A stretch of DNA of 17,225 nt. Origin: Kiritimatiellia bacterium (GTDB lineage Bacteria > Verrucomicrobiota > Kiritimatiellia > UBA8416 > JABMPJ01). Shown here piece after piece: positions 1-6,681 of this stretch. The DNA lies in contig JAOZSS010000032.1 in assembly GCA_029939545.1 (NCBI GenBank), forward strand, positions 1 to 17,225. Direction: 5' to 3'. The position numbers and the translations under genes were made by a program. The notes beneath the pieces were generated by a model, which saw nothing but the letters and a program-made list of their open reading frames with translations, did not search any database and was not told the DNA's origin. The number at the start of each line of letters is the position of its first letter. The stretch's first letter is position 1.

Positions 1-1
1 T

Positions 2-43
2 GAAGCCGCTGACGAGGTGGGCGCAGAGATGCTGGTCGTGTGA
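2..43 (+). CDS. Possible 3' end of an unidentified plus-strand gene (partial)
   Basis: Reading from base 2, an open frame gives EAADEVGAEMLVV and then TGA at 41-43. The acidic/aliphatic composition looks like a real protein C-terminus, and a GC-rich hairpin follows at 74-94. Another frame is open to base 68, and the fragment is too short for any family to be recognised. It would be convergent with the RRM gene. Confidence 0.3.
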   Translation, partial: EAADEVGAEMLVV

Positions 44-73
44 CCGAATCGCGGATCGAAGCAGCGCATAGGC

Positions 74-94
74 GGCCCGCGCGGAGCGCGGGCC
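74..94. repeat. Perfect GC-rich inverted repeat (9-bp stem, 3-nt loop)
   Basis: GGCCCGCGC (74-82) and GCGCGGGCC (86-94) are exact reverse complements around a GGA loop, in the gap between two convergent reading frames. No T-run follows on either strand, so it is not a standard intrinsic terminator, though it could stall polymerase or protect 3' ends from both sides. The right arm plus its flank (CGCGGGCCCTACCTG) resembles CGCGGGCCTATCCTG at 3029-3043, suggesting a dispersed palindromic repeat. Confidence 0.5.
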
Positions 95-113
95 CTACCT
101 GAAGCGGGGCAAT

Positions 114-554
114 TTACCGCGCGCGGTTCTTCGCGATATTCACGACCAGCTTGCGACCCTCGTATTCTTTGCCGCTCAAGGCTTTTGTCGCCTTGTCGCT
201 GGTGGCGCGGTCGCCCATCTGTACGAAGGCGTAGCCCTTCGACTTGCCGTTGAAGCTGTTCGTTATGAGCCGGACGCTATTGACACGCCCGAAATCACCC
301 AACATGCGATAGAGATCCTTCTCTGTTACGTCGTAGGACAGGTTGCCCACGTAGAGCTCAGGGTTGCCCTTGATGTTTGCGGGGGACTTTTGCGGGCGAG
401 CGCTGCGTTTGCCGCCGCGCTTGGGTGACTTGGACTTTCCGCCCGACACGGTCGGGAGGGTGCGTCCGGCCAGCACACCAATCACGAACCAGGCCAAGCT
501 CACAAGCGCCAGCAGAATAATCGGCGTTGCGCTGCAATTATAGAATGACAACAT
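114..554 (-). CDS. Membrane-anchored RRM-domain RNA-binding protein
   Basis: A 146-residue protein with one RNA recognition motif. The RRM spans about residues 66-142, with RNP2 (LYVGNL, 67-72) and RNP1 (KGYAFVQM, 106-113) clearly visible; these aromatic-containing beta strands bind single-stranded RNA in the family. Residues 10-30 form one hydrophobic transmembrane segment followed by a Lys/Arg/Ser-rich linker (31-62). By the positive-inside rule the RRM should face the cytoplasm. The start at 554 was chosen because GGAG (plus 563-566) lies 8 nt upstream; a longer frame to 623 has no ribosome site and would destroy the clean anchor. It lies 69 bp downstream of rpoD on the same strand, so co-transcription is plausible. 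Most bacterial RRM proteins are short and soluble, so the anchor is notable. RNA target unknown. Confidence 0.85.
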   Translation of the reverse strand: MLSFYNCSATPIILLALVSLAWFVIGVLAGRTLPTVSGGKSKSPKRGGKRSARPQKSPANIKGNPELYVGNLSYDVTEKDLYRMLGDFGRVNSVRLITNSFNGKSKGYAFVQMGDRATSDKATKALSGKEYEGRKLVVNIAKNRAR

Positions 555-576
555 GAATACATCTCCTTCAGGATAT

Positions 577-590
577 GCGGCATCTGCCGC
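577..590. other. Small inverted repeat upstream of the RRM gene
   Basis: GCGGCATCTGCCGC (arms GCGGC and GCCGC) lies in the 69-bp gap between rpoD and the RRM gene, about 10 bp upstream of the ribosome site. It could be an RNA hairpin or a protein site. No T-run follows, so termination is not supported. Confidence 0.3.
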
Positions 591-623
591 GGGGTTTAGG
601 CAAATAAGAAGCGGGAAGCCCAC

Positions 624-2915
624 CTAGCGTACTTCCAAGAATCCTTCCAACTTTCTCATTCGTGTCGGGTGCCGCAGTTTTCGTAACGCCTTGGCTTCGA
701 TTTGCCGAATGCGCTCACGCGTTACGTTGAACTCGCGCCCAACCTCTTCAAGGGTACGTGAGTACCCGTCGGTGAGTCCGAAACGGTAGTCGAGCACGGC
801 CCGCTCCCGTTCGGTCAACGTGTCCAGAACATCCCGTAACCGGTCCTTCAGCATGCTGTAGGCGGTCATCTCAGAGGGATTTTCGGCCGACTTGTCTTCG
901 ATGAAGTCGCCGAAATGCGCGTCATCACCGTCGCCAACCGGGCTCTGCAACGAAATCGGCTGCTGTGCCATCTTATAGACGGCACGCACCCGCTCCACCG
1001 GCAGATCCATCTCCTCCGCGGCCTCTTCGGGAGTGGGCTCACGCCCAAGTTCCTGGACTAATTTCTTCTGCACCCGCAGAAGCTTGTTGATTGTTTCGAT
1101 CATGTGCACCGGGATACGGATCGTGCGGGCCTGATCAGCGATGGCCCGCGTCGCGGCCTGGCGAATCCACCAGGTTGCGTAGGTGCTGAATTTGTACCCG
1201 CGGCGGTACTCAAATTTCTCTACGGCCTTCATGAGACCGGTGTTGCCCTCCTGGATAAGGTCCAGGAAGGAGAGGCCGCGATTCATGTACTTCTTCACGA
1301 TACTGATCACAAGGCGCAGGTTGGCCTCCACCATCTCGGTCCGGGCCTGCTGTCCCTGGCGCATGTGGAGGCGCATCGCATAGATAAACGTCTTCGCGTC
1401 ATCGCGGTTGATGCAGAACTCGTGTTCGAGCTCACGCAGCAGCTTGCGGTTTGCTGACAAGTCGCGTTCGCGCTTCTTGCTTGGACGACGTTTCAGGAGC
1501 ACCTCCTGGTGCCGGAGGGACTGGAGGAATATCTGGCTACGTTGATCCACCTCCCCGGCTATCTGCTCAATCACCTTCTGCTTGAAATGCAGCTTGTCGA
1601 AGATCTTGCTCAGCTTTTCACGCGTCTTGATCATCGCCTTCTCGCGACGCGTCCTGATCTGGTTAGAGACGCCGCGCTTGTCCGACTCGGTGTACTGCTT
1701 CATGAGCAGCTTCTGCGCGCGATCGATCTCGCCTTTGATGCGCGGCAGCAGCCCCATGTAGTCCTCACGGCTGTCCACAAACTTGTCGATCACGATGCGG
1801 TCAAAGCGCTCTTCGCTGTTTTCGAGACGCCCCACAAGGCCGAGGTACTTGGTTGCGGCGGTCCCGACCTCGTTGAACATGGTCCGCACACCGATCTCAG
1901 CCTTCTCGATCCGCTTGCAGATCTCGACCTCCTGCTCGCGAGTGAGCAGCGGCACCTGGCCCATCTGGTGCAGATACATTCGGATCGGATCATCAAAGAA
2001 ATCAAGCTTGGTCCGGCCGGGCGTCTTCTTGGCCGTCTTCTTCTTGTAGCGATCTACATCGGCGGACTCGATGATCTCGATATCCATCCCCTTCAGCAGC
2101 GCCAGGTAGCCGCCCACCTCGTCGGCCGTGATCACGTTGTCGGGAAGCGTCTCGTTGATATCTTCGAACGTAAGGTATCCTTGGTCTTCGGCCAGTTTGA
2201 TAAGTTCCTTGATCTTCTCACCGCGCTCTTCGCGTTTCTTGGGATCAAGGGCATACTGCTCAGCCTGCGCGGCTGCGGCAACTTCACAAACATCTTCAAC
2301 CGGGACCTCAGATTCAACTGGCTTCATCGGGTTGCCGTCAGCATCCAGTTCCACCGGAGTCTGCTGTTCTGGTTCGACGGCGGCTGCCTTTGACTTAGAC
2401 GTCTTCTTTGCGGCCGCCTTCTTCGCCAGGGGCTTTTTCGGATTGGCTGTCTTCTTAGCCGCCTTTGTCGGGGCGACCTTCTTCGGGGTGGCCTTTTTCG
2501 GGGCGACCTTCTTCGAGGTGGCCTTCTTCGGGGCGGCCTTTTTCGGGGCGACCTTCTTCGGGGCGGCCTTTTTCGGGGTGGCCTTCTTCGGGGCGGCCTT
2601 CTTCGGGGTGGCCTTCTTCGGGGTGGCCTTCTTCGGGGTGGCCTTCTTCGGATCAGGTATCTTTTTAGCGGTCTTCTTCGGGGCGGCCTTTGTCGATGCT
2701 GCTTTTTTTGGCGTCGGCTTCTTGGTCGGAGCCTTGGCAGCAGTCTTCTTCTTAGCCACTGGCTTCTTCGCGACAGCCTTCGTGACCTTGGGGGTCGGCT
2801 TCGTATTGGTCGTGGTCTTCGCCTTGGTCGGGGCTTTCTTCATCATCTTAGAGGTTGCTTTCGCCGGTTTTAGGGTCGGCTTCGAGTGAGAGGAAGATGC
2901 TTTCTTTACAGCCAT
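624..2915 (-). CDS. rpoD: Housekeeping RNA polymerase sigma factor RpoD (sigma70) with long Lys-rich N-terminal tail
   Basis: The primary sigma factor, directing core RNA polymerase to -35/-10 promoters; 763 residues from the chosen start. Residues 1-178 are a Lys/Ala/Pro tail like a histone H1 C-terminal domain, with a run of PKKAT/PKKAA pentapeptides at about 89-153. A region 1.1-like segment follows (about 230-285), then region 1.2 (DPIRMYLHQMGQVPLLTREQ, 309-328), a non-conserved helical region, region 2 (FLDLIQEGNTGLMKAVEKF, then YKFSTYATWWIRQA for -10 recognition and melting), region 3, and region 4 with a helix-turn-helix at the C-terminus (TRERIRQIEAKALRKLR). Start 2915 (MAVKK) is preferred because GGAG at plus 2924-2927 is 8 nt away; an in-frame ATG at 2933 would add six residues. 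The core domains are intact, so it is functional. The tail is the unusual part. Confidence 0.97.
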   Translation of the reverse strand: MAVKKASSSHSKPTLKPAKATSKMMKKAPTKAKTTTNTKPTPKVTKAVAKKPVAKKKTAAKAPTKKPTPKKAASTKAAPKKTAKKIPDPKKATPKKATPKKATPKKAAPKKATPKKAAPKKVAPKKAAPKKATSKKVAPKKATPKKVAPTKAAKKTANPKKPLAKKAAAKKTSKSKAAAVEPEQQTPVELDADGNPMKPVESEVPVEDVCEVAAAAQAEQYALDPKKREERGEKIKELIKLAEDQGYLTFEDINETLPDNVITADEVGGYLALLKGMDIEIIESADVDRYKKKTAKKTPGRTKLDFFDDPIRMYLHQMGQVPLLTREQEVEICKRIEKAEIGVRTMFNEVGTAATKYLGLVGRLENSEERFDRIVIDKFVDSREDYMGLLPRIKGEIDRAQKLLMKQYTESDKRGVSNQIRTRREKAMIKTREKLSKIFDKLHFKQKVIEQIAGEVDQRSQIFLQSLRHQEVLLKRRPSKKRERDLSANRKLLRELEHEFCINRDDAKTFIYAMRLHMRQGQQARTEMVEANLRLVISIVKKYMNRGLSFLDLIQEGNTGLMKAVEKFEYRRGYKFSTYATWWIRQAATRAIADQARTIRIPVHMIETINKLLRVQKKLVQELGREPTPEEAAEEMDLPVERVRAVYKMAQQPISLQSPVGDGDDAHFGDFIEDKSAENPSEMTAYSMLKDRLRDVLDTLTERERAVLDYRFGLTDGYSRTLEEVGREFNVTRERIRQIEAKALRKLRHPTRMRKLEGFLEVR
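2461..2655 (-). repeat. 15-bp tandem array inside rpoD encoding PKKA(T/A/V) repeats
   Basis: About 13 imperfect copies of a 15-bp unit (plus-strand consensus GCCTTCTTCGGGGTG) lie head to tail. Differences are mostly single substitutions such as GGGGTG/GGGGCG and TTCTTC/TTTTTC. The unit is a multiple of three, so gains or losses keep the frame and would only change tail length. It encodes Pro-Lys-Lys-Ala-X pentapeptides. Confidence 0.85.
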
Positions 2916-2945
2916 TGGATACACTCCGCCCATTATAGAAATAAC

Positions 2946-2961
2946 TCTCCTTCTGAGGAGA
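2946..2961 (-). promoter_or_regulatory. Possible leader hairpin in the rpoD 5' UTR
   Basis: On the minus strand TCTCCT and AGGAGA form a 6-bp stem with a 4-nt loop, between the predicted promoter and the start codon. The right arm contains AAGGAG, which could be a ribosome site for the upstream ATG at 2933, although its spacing is long (13 nt). It could be a weak translational control element or chance. Confidence 0.3.
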
Positions 2962-2972
2962 AAAAACGCGGA

Positions 2973-3001
2973 AGTATAGATTCCTGGCGCAAGGGATGCA
3001 A
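2973..3001 (-). promoter_or_regulatory. Predicted sigma70 promoter of rpoD
   Basis: On the minus strand TTGCAT (plus 2996-3001) and TATACT (plus 2973-2978) are separated by exactly 17 bp. This is a good match to the -35/-10 consensus and would start transcription near 2966, leaving a leader of about 50 nt before rpoD. No competing promoter of similar quality was seen in this gap. Confidence 0.65.
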
Positions 3002-3020
3002 GCCCGAAAACAACTAAGAA

Positions 3021-3032
3021 CGCGGGCCCGCG
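3021..3032. repeat. 12-bp perfect palindrome upstream of the rpoD promoter
   Basis: CGCGGGCCCGCG is its own reverse complement and lies about 20 bp upstream of the -35 box. Its right flank resembles that of the hairpin at 74-94. It could be an operator or a small dispersed palindromic repeat. Confidence 0.35.
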
Positions 3033-3065
3033 GGCCTATCCTGGATTATTCATGAGAACGTGTCG

Positions 3066-3260
3066 GCCACCACCGGCCTTGCGCCGATGGAGCCATGCTT
3101 GAGAACTACAAGAGGGGCAAAGACAAGGGATAGCGCCCGGATCGAGCGAAAAGAGCGCTTTCCCCAAGACTCGCTCCACGTCGGGCTCCCCAGATGTTCA
3201 TATTCTTGCTGCAAGGCGTTCACAATCATGCGCTCCACCGGGGCGAGCCCGGTGGTGGCG
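3066..3260. repeat. Inverted-repeat (MITE-like) element in the rpoD/mce intergenic region
   Basis: The left end (from 3066, GCCACCACCGG...) and the reverse complement of the right end (3260 back to about 3228) match at 24 of the first 28 bases. Each end is itself a hairpin: on the right, CCACCGGGG and CCCGGTGG pair around CGAG. The ~135-bp core has no convincing gene; short open frames exist on both strands (62-69 codons) but lack ribosome sites and recognisable domains. I see no clear target-site duplication. The block fills most of the 2934-3294 gap, the rest being the rpoD leader and promoter. Best read as a small non-autonomous or palindromic repeat element; one copy alone cannot prove mobility. 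Confidence 0.5.
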
Positions 3261-3294
3261 TTTCCCTAAATCGGAGTTGATGAATAGATCAGGC

Positions 3295-4821
3295 CTACAG
3301 AGACTCGCTCCTGAGTTTAGCCAACTGTTCGAGCTGGGTCAGGAGCGCGCCATCGGCAGGGGCGCCCCCTACCCGTTGAGCTGAAACAAGGTAATCCCCG
3401 CCATCGAGACCGGCCACTACCCGGCTGCGACAGGCACGATAGTAGCGGTCAAAGGCTGCTTCCGGCTTCCCTGCCGATTCGTAAAGTCGGCCCGCGCGCG
3501 CGAGCTCTCTGCACATGGCGCCATAGAGGGCAGCATCCCTGAACTGTGCCGCTGCTCGGTCGAAAGCGTCGGCGGCATTACTGTTACGTTTCTCGGCCAA
3601 AGCGAGCTCGCCTTCCAGCGCTGCCGCTTCCCCCTTAAGGAACGCCCGATCTGACTTCCTTGCCTCCCGTGCGGCCCGACGGTGCAGGTCGCTCACTTTG
3701 TCAATCTGGTTTGCCTCAAGCCGCGCGCGACCTTCCTGGATCAACCAAGCCGCTCGTTCGGCGCGTGTGGCATCCTTGCCGGCGCCGCCGTCGGCAGACA
3801 GAAGCTCCAATGCGCGCCCCGCGTCGCCCTGGTGCCTCGCCAGTTCCGCCTCCAACAGCGTGGCCCGGGTCTGATCAAGCCCGGCCGCCTTCATTTCAAA
3901 ACGGGCATCCGCTAACCACGCCCTGCATTCATCGAGTCTGTTTTCCTTTAAGCAGGCGTACCCCATGTTGAGGGCGTTGGCGATTACATGCTCCGGGCTG
4001 TTGGCGATTCGCCCTGCCTCGACACCCTCCCTCCACTCGCGGACTTGTCGGTCGCGCCTAGACTCGTCCACCTGGGAAACTGACAGTACGACTTCAGGTA
4101 CGGGGATCTCCATGTACTTCCGTATCAGCCAATGCTTCTGGGCCCCCTTGATAAGGCACGTTGCCTCCTGGATGGCCTCCTCGGACTCCAGAATCATGGC
4201 ATTCGCGCCCTTCAGCATCTCCTTCACATCGGTAGTCATCTCCTTATCATGGATGGCCGCCCCAGCCAGCCCCTCGCCCTCGGCAATGGCCGCCGAGATT
4301 GTGTTGAGATGCGAAAGGATCTCCTTGGCATCCTCCACCATCGGCAAGACGTCCCTTTCGAGATCCTTGAGAATCTTGCGGGCGGTGTCCATGAACTCCT
4401 CATCCTTCACGCCAGGGATCACGGCACCATCCACTATGCCTTCTGCCGACCCACTCTCGATCTCCACGTAAGCATCGCCAGCCAGCCCGAACTTCCGCTT
4501 CACGCGGGCGACGGAATCCGTGCGGATAAAGGGGAGATAGCGATTCTGGACCACGAGACGGCCTTGCATTCCCCCTTTCCCGGTCGGCACCATCTTGACT
4601 ACGCGACCGGCCACCGTGTTCATCACCCAGACCTCGCCGCCTTCCTGTAGCCCGAACGAGCCCTCGGCCGTATCGAACACGACAACCAGTTCGAATTTGC
4701 CCTCAAACCAGCCTTGTGACTGACCCGCCATGAAGACGCCACCCACAAAAAGGGCCAGCACAATGATGACAAAAGAGCCTGCGATCTCATTTGCATACCT
4801 GAACTTAATAGGCCTACTCAT
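3295..4821 (-). CDS. MCE/MlaD-family lipid-transport protein with TPR-like C-terminal domain
   Basis: A 508-residue periplasm-facing lipid-binding subunit of an Mla-type transporter. Residues 14-33 form an N-terminal membrane anchor; an MCE domain covers about 42-122 (FELVVVFDTAEGSFGLQEGG at its start, GLAGDAYVEIESG at its end). Residues 140-235 are predicted helical. From about 270 to the end the sequence is rich in Ala/Arg/Glu helices in TPR-like pairs (LNMGYACLKENRLDECRAWL; AAALEGELALAEKRNSNAAD). MlaD of E. coli is about 180 residues, so the C-terminal half is an addition. Start 4821 (MSRPIKF) has GGAG 8 nt upstream; an upstream ATG at 4875 would overlap the ABC gene and lacks a ribosome site. 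It is the last gene of the operon, 25 bp after the ABC subunit. MCE assignment is firm; the TPR reading is moderate. Confidence 0.88.
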   Translation of the reverse strand: MSRPIKFRYANEIAGSFVIIVLALFVGGVFMAGQSQGWFEGKFELVVVFDTAEGSFGLQEGGEVWVMNTVAGRVVKMVPTGKGGMQGRLVVQNRYLPFIRTDSVARVKRKFGLAGDAYVEIESGSAEGIVDGAVIPGVKDEEFMDTARKILKDLERDVLPMVEDAKEILSHLNTISAAIAEGEGLAGAAIHDKEMTTDVKEMLKGANAMILESEEAIQEATCLIKGAQKHWLIRKYMEIPVPEVVLSVSQVDESRRDRQVREWREGVEAGRIANSPEHVIANALNMGYACLKENRLDECRAWLADARFEMKAAGLDQTRATLLEAELARHQGDAGRALELLSADGGAGKDATRAERAAWLIQEGRARLEANQIDKVSDLHRRAAREARKSDRAFLKGEAAALEGELALAEKRNSNAADAFDRAAAQFRDAALYGAMCRELARAGRLYESAGKPEAAFDRYYRACRSRVVAGLDGGDYLVSAQRVGGAPADGALLTQLEQLAKLRSESL

Positions 4822-4840
4822 CCTTCGTTCTCCATTCCTG

Positions 4841-4860
4841 GCACCGTCATTGACCGGTGC
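4841..4860 (-). other. Intercistronic hairpin between the ABC-like gene and the MCE gene
   Basis: On the minus strand GCACCG and CGGTGC pair (6 bp) around an 8-nt loop. The stop codon of the ABC-like gene lies in the loop and the MCE ribosome site is just downstream. It could tune coupling between the two genes; chance is also possible. Confidence 0.3.
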
Positions 4861-5563
4861 TCTCCCCGTTGCCATCGGCCATCAGCAACCGCCCACCGCT
4901 GAGCTGTCCGTGTATGGCGTCTTCAAAGCCTTGTTTCCCTGTCCATGAAGCCGCGTCGCGTGACTTCCATATGACCGCTGCTCCACGCGCCCGCGCCTCG
5001 CAAACCAGCTCGATCAAGACCGGCTGATCTTCAGGGCGAATATCCAGCAAGGGCGCGTTGAGGAGCAGTAGCAGCGCATCCCCCATGAACGCGCGCACCC
5101 ATTGCGCCCGCCTGAGCTCACCACGCGACAGCACATGCGGGCGATCCGCAACGCAGTCGCGCAGCCCGATTCGCTCCATCATTTTCTGCATCTCATTGCG
5201 CAGATCGCGATCTGACCGGGTCGTATGGTGCCGCTGAGAGAGCGCGATGTTCTCGTACATGTCGAGGTTGCTCACCCAACCCTCCACCTCGAATATGCGC
5301 CCGATTCGACCCCGTGCCGCGCTCTGACCAAAAAGCCCCATCCGTCGCCACTCCTCGCCACAGAAACGCACGACCCCCTGGTCCGGCACAATCAGGCCCG
5401 ACACGACATCATAGAACGAGACGGTCTCCACATGGTGCTCCGGCTCCAGGACCAATAGGGCACCTGCCGCCAGCGACAGCGAGATCCCGGCAAGGTCCCC
5501 CACATGGGTCGGAGTTCCCGACACCGTCACATCTTCTACCTGCAATATAAGTTCTTCAGACAT
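4847..5563 (-). CDS. Degenerate MlaF-like ABC ATPase subunit (catalytic motifs lost)
   Basis: A 238-residue protein with the overall order of an ABC nucleotide-binding domain and operon context of MlaF, but with nearly every ATP site residue replaced. At the Walker A position (40-48) it reads EPEHHVETV where MlaF has GPSGIGKTT, so the P-loop lysine and glycines are gone. At the Q-loop it has RIFEVEG (90-95) rather than Phe-Gln. The signature is LSRGE (145-149), partly retained. The Walker B region (163-171) ends LLLLLNAP, so Asp and catalytic Glu are replaced by Asn and Ala. The switch region (197-203) has WKSRD and no His. The frame is intact, the length is normal and it overlaps mlaE by 8 bp, so it looks like a maintained non-catalytic subunit rather than a decaying pseudogene. 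Role inferred: scaffold or regulatory partner of MlaE. Confidence 0.85.
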   Translation of the reverse strand: MSEELILQVEDVTVSGTPTHVGDLAGISLSLAAGALLVLEPEHHVETVSFYDVVSGLIVPDQGVVRFCGEEWRRMGLFGQSAARGRIGRIFEVEGWVSNLDMYENIALSQRHHTTRSDRDLRNEMQKMMERIGLRDCVADRPHVLSRGELRRAQWVRAFMGDALLLLLNAPLLDIRPEDQPVLIELVCEARARGAAVIWKSRDAASWTGKQGFEDAIHGQLSGGRLLMADGNGESTGQ

Positions 5564-6344
5564 AAGTCAGGATCGTTACGATTGCCGAAATCATAATCGT
5601 TGCGGCAAGCGAGCGCACGACGGCCCGCGTTGCCGCCTGCGGCACCTCCGTTAGCGCCCCCTTCACGCCGAGCCCCTCAATGCAGCAGATCGTCGCCGAA
5701 ACCATGCCCGGCAGAATGGTCTTCACCACCAGGCTGATCACCGTGCCGGGCGTCACGGCACGCAGCAGGCTCATGGCAAATCGGAGCGGGTCACCCGGCG
5801 TCACGTCAATGATAAAGCCGAAAACGTATCCGCTGACAAAGGCACCGAGAATGAACATCACTGTCAAGCCAAAGACCGACAGCATCACGCCCAGAACACG
5901 CGGCATAATGACATAGACCATCGGGTCAACGCCTTGCGCATCGAGCACATCGATCTCACGATGGACGCGCATTGTCGCCATCTCCGTCGCAATTGCCGTC
6001 CCGCTTCGCCCGACAACGATGAAGTTCACCAGCAAAGGCCCCACCTCGCGCACAAGGATGGCCACCAACAGGGGGCCCAGCATGTCCGACTGCCCGACCC
6101 GACTCAACCAGAGGTGTGTCTGCGCGACCACCGACACGCCCACCAACACCGAGAGCAAAAGCACCAGGCCCAACGCTTCGTAACCGGTAAAGATGAGCTG
6201 TTTCGCCGTGCGTTCGCGCACCGTGCGTGGCCAGTACCGAGGCTGGGCCGCCAGGTAGAGCACGCCACAGATCACCGCCCCAACACGGCGGACATTCCCC
6301 ATGCGATTAAGGAAAGAAGCCCCTATGTTGCCGACGACTGACAT
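5556..6344 (-). CDS. mlaE: MlaE-family lipid ABC transporter permease
   Basis: A 262-residue inner-membrane permease of the MlaE/YrbE family, which with MlaF and MlaD moves phospholipids between inner and outer membranes. Several hydrophobic segments are visible (about 51-74, 88-112, 144-180, 196-222, 242-261). The family core is clear: REVGPLLVNFIVVGRSGTAI (99-118), then EMATMRVHREIDVLDAQGVD (121-140), and near the end GLGVKGALTEVPQAATRAVV, matching the family's Gly-rich ATT.AVV motif. The start at 6344 (MSVVGN) has AAGGG just upstream; an ATG at 6371 is less likely. It is the first gene of the operon and its stop overlaps the next start by 8 bp, implying coupled translation. No strong promoter was found upstream; TTGACC boxes occur without a good -10. 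Confidence 0.93.
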   Translation of the reverse strand: MSVVGNIGASFLNRMGNVRRVGAVICGVLYLAAQPRYWPRTVRERTAKQLIFTGYEALGLVLLLSVLVGVSVVAQTHLWLSRVGQSDMLGPLLVAILVREVGPLLVNFIVVGRSGTAIATEMATMRVHREIDVLDAQGVDPMVYVIMPRVLGVMLSVFGLTVMFILGAFVSGYVFGFIIDVTPGDPLRFAMSLLRAVTPGTVISLVVKTILPGMVSATICCIEGLGVKGALTEVPQAATRAVVRSLAATIMISAIVTILTYV

Positions 6345-6490
6345 GCATTCCCTTCCGCGATGATTGCGCACCCACGGTAGTAGTCCCCCCTCGCAGCATC
6401 AAGGTCAATCTCGAGCATTCTGCGATGCAAAACGGGTCAATGCGAGCAGCGCAAGATGGTGGTGCAAGATTCTGTTTCCCCCAGCAAAGG

Positions 6491-6525
6491 AGTCAGAACT
6501 CTGGAGTCAGAATTCAGAATGAGAG
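6491..6525. repeat. Heptamer repeat array, AGTCAGA type
   Basis: Five consecutive 7-bp units, of which AGTCAGA occurs twice exactly (6491-6497, 6505-6511) and ATTCAGA once (6512-6518); the others are diverged. GGAGTCAGAA recurs with a 14-bp period. Confidence 0.5.
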
Positions 6526-6611
6526 GCAGGCGGAAGAATTGACCCCGCGAGGAGTGGCGATTTACGCTAGAGCCTGTTAGTCCTCGAGGCCCTGGATTTG
6601 ATGCGTCAGCA

Positions 6612-6646
6612 CTGCTGCCTACTACCTATCTGTCTACTGTCTACTG
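6612..6646. repeat. Heptamer repeat array, TCTACTG type
   Basis: Five consecutive 7-bp units in one register: two exact TCTACTG copies (6633-6646) preceded by CTATCTG, CTACTAC and CTGCTGC. No open frame or hairpin explains the periodicity. Confidence 0.5.
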
Positions 6647-6681
6647 CTTGAGGCGCGCAGCGCAGAATGCTCAACATCCTA

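Larger units (their letters stand above)
6413..6672. repeat. 16-bp inverted repeats bounding a 260-bp intergenic block
   Basis: GAGCATTCTGCGATGC at 6413-6428 and the reverse complement of 6657-6672 match at 15 of 16 bases, including 12 in a row. The pair encloses both heptamer arrays of this gap. It could be the end of an inserted element or a pair of regulatory sites; no target duplication is evident. Confidence 0.4.

Noticed and set aside
2461..2655. Regularly spaced repeats considered as a CRISPR array
   Set aside because: Units are contiguous 15-bp coding repeats without unique spacers.
1509..2889. Long plus-strand frames, one rich in FFGVAFFGA repeats
   Set aside because: Antisense to rpoD; the repeats are the complement of the Lys-rich coding array.
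3050..3269. Two overlapping short frames (62 and 69 codons) on opposite strands
   Set aside because: They coincide with the inverted-repeat element; similar end peptides on both strands come from the inverted ends, and no ribosome sites are present.
4847..5563. Possibility that the ABC-like gene is a frameshifted or decayed pseudogene
   Set aside because: Length, frame and overlap with mlaE are intact, and losses are substitutions at catalytic residues rather than breaks.
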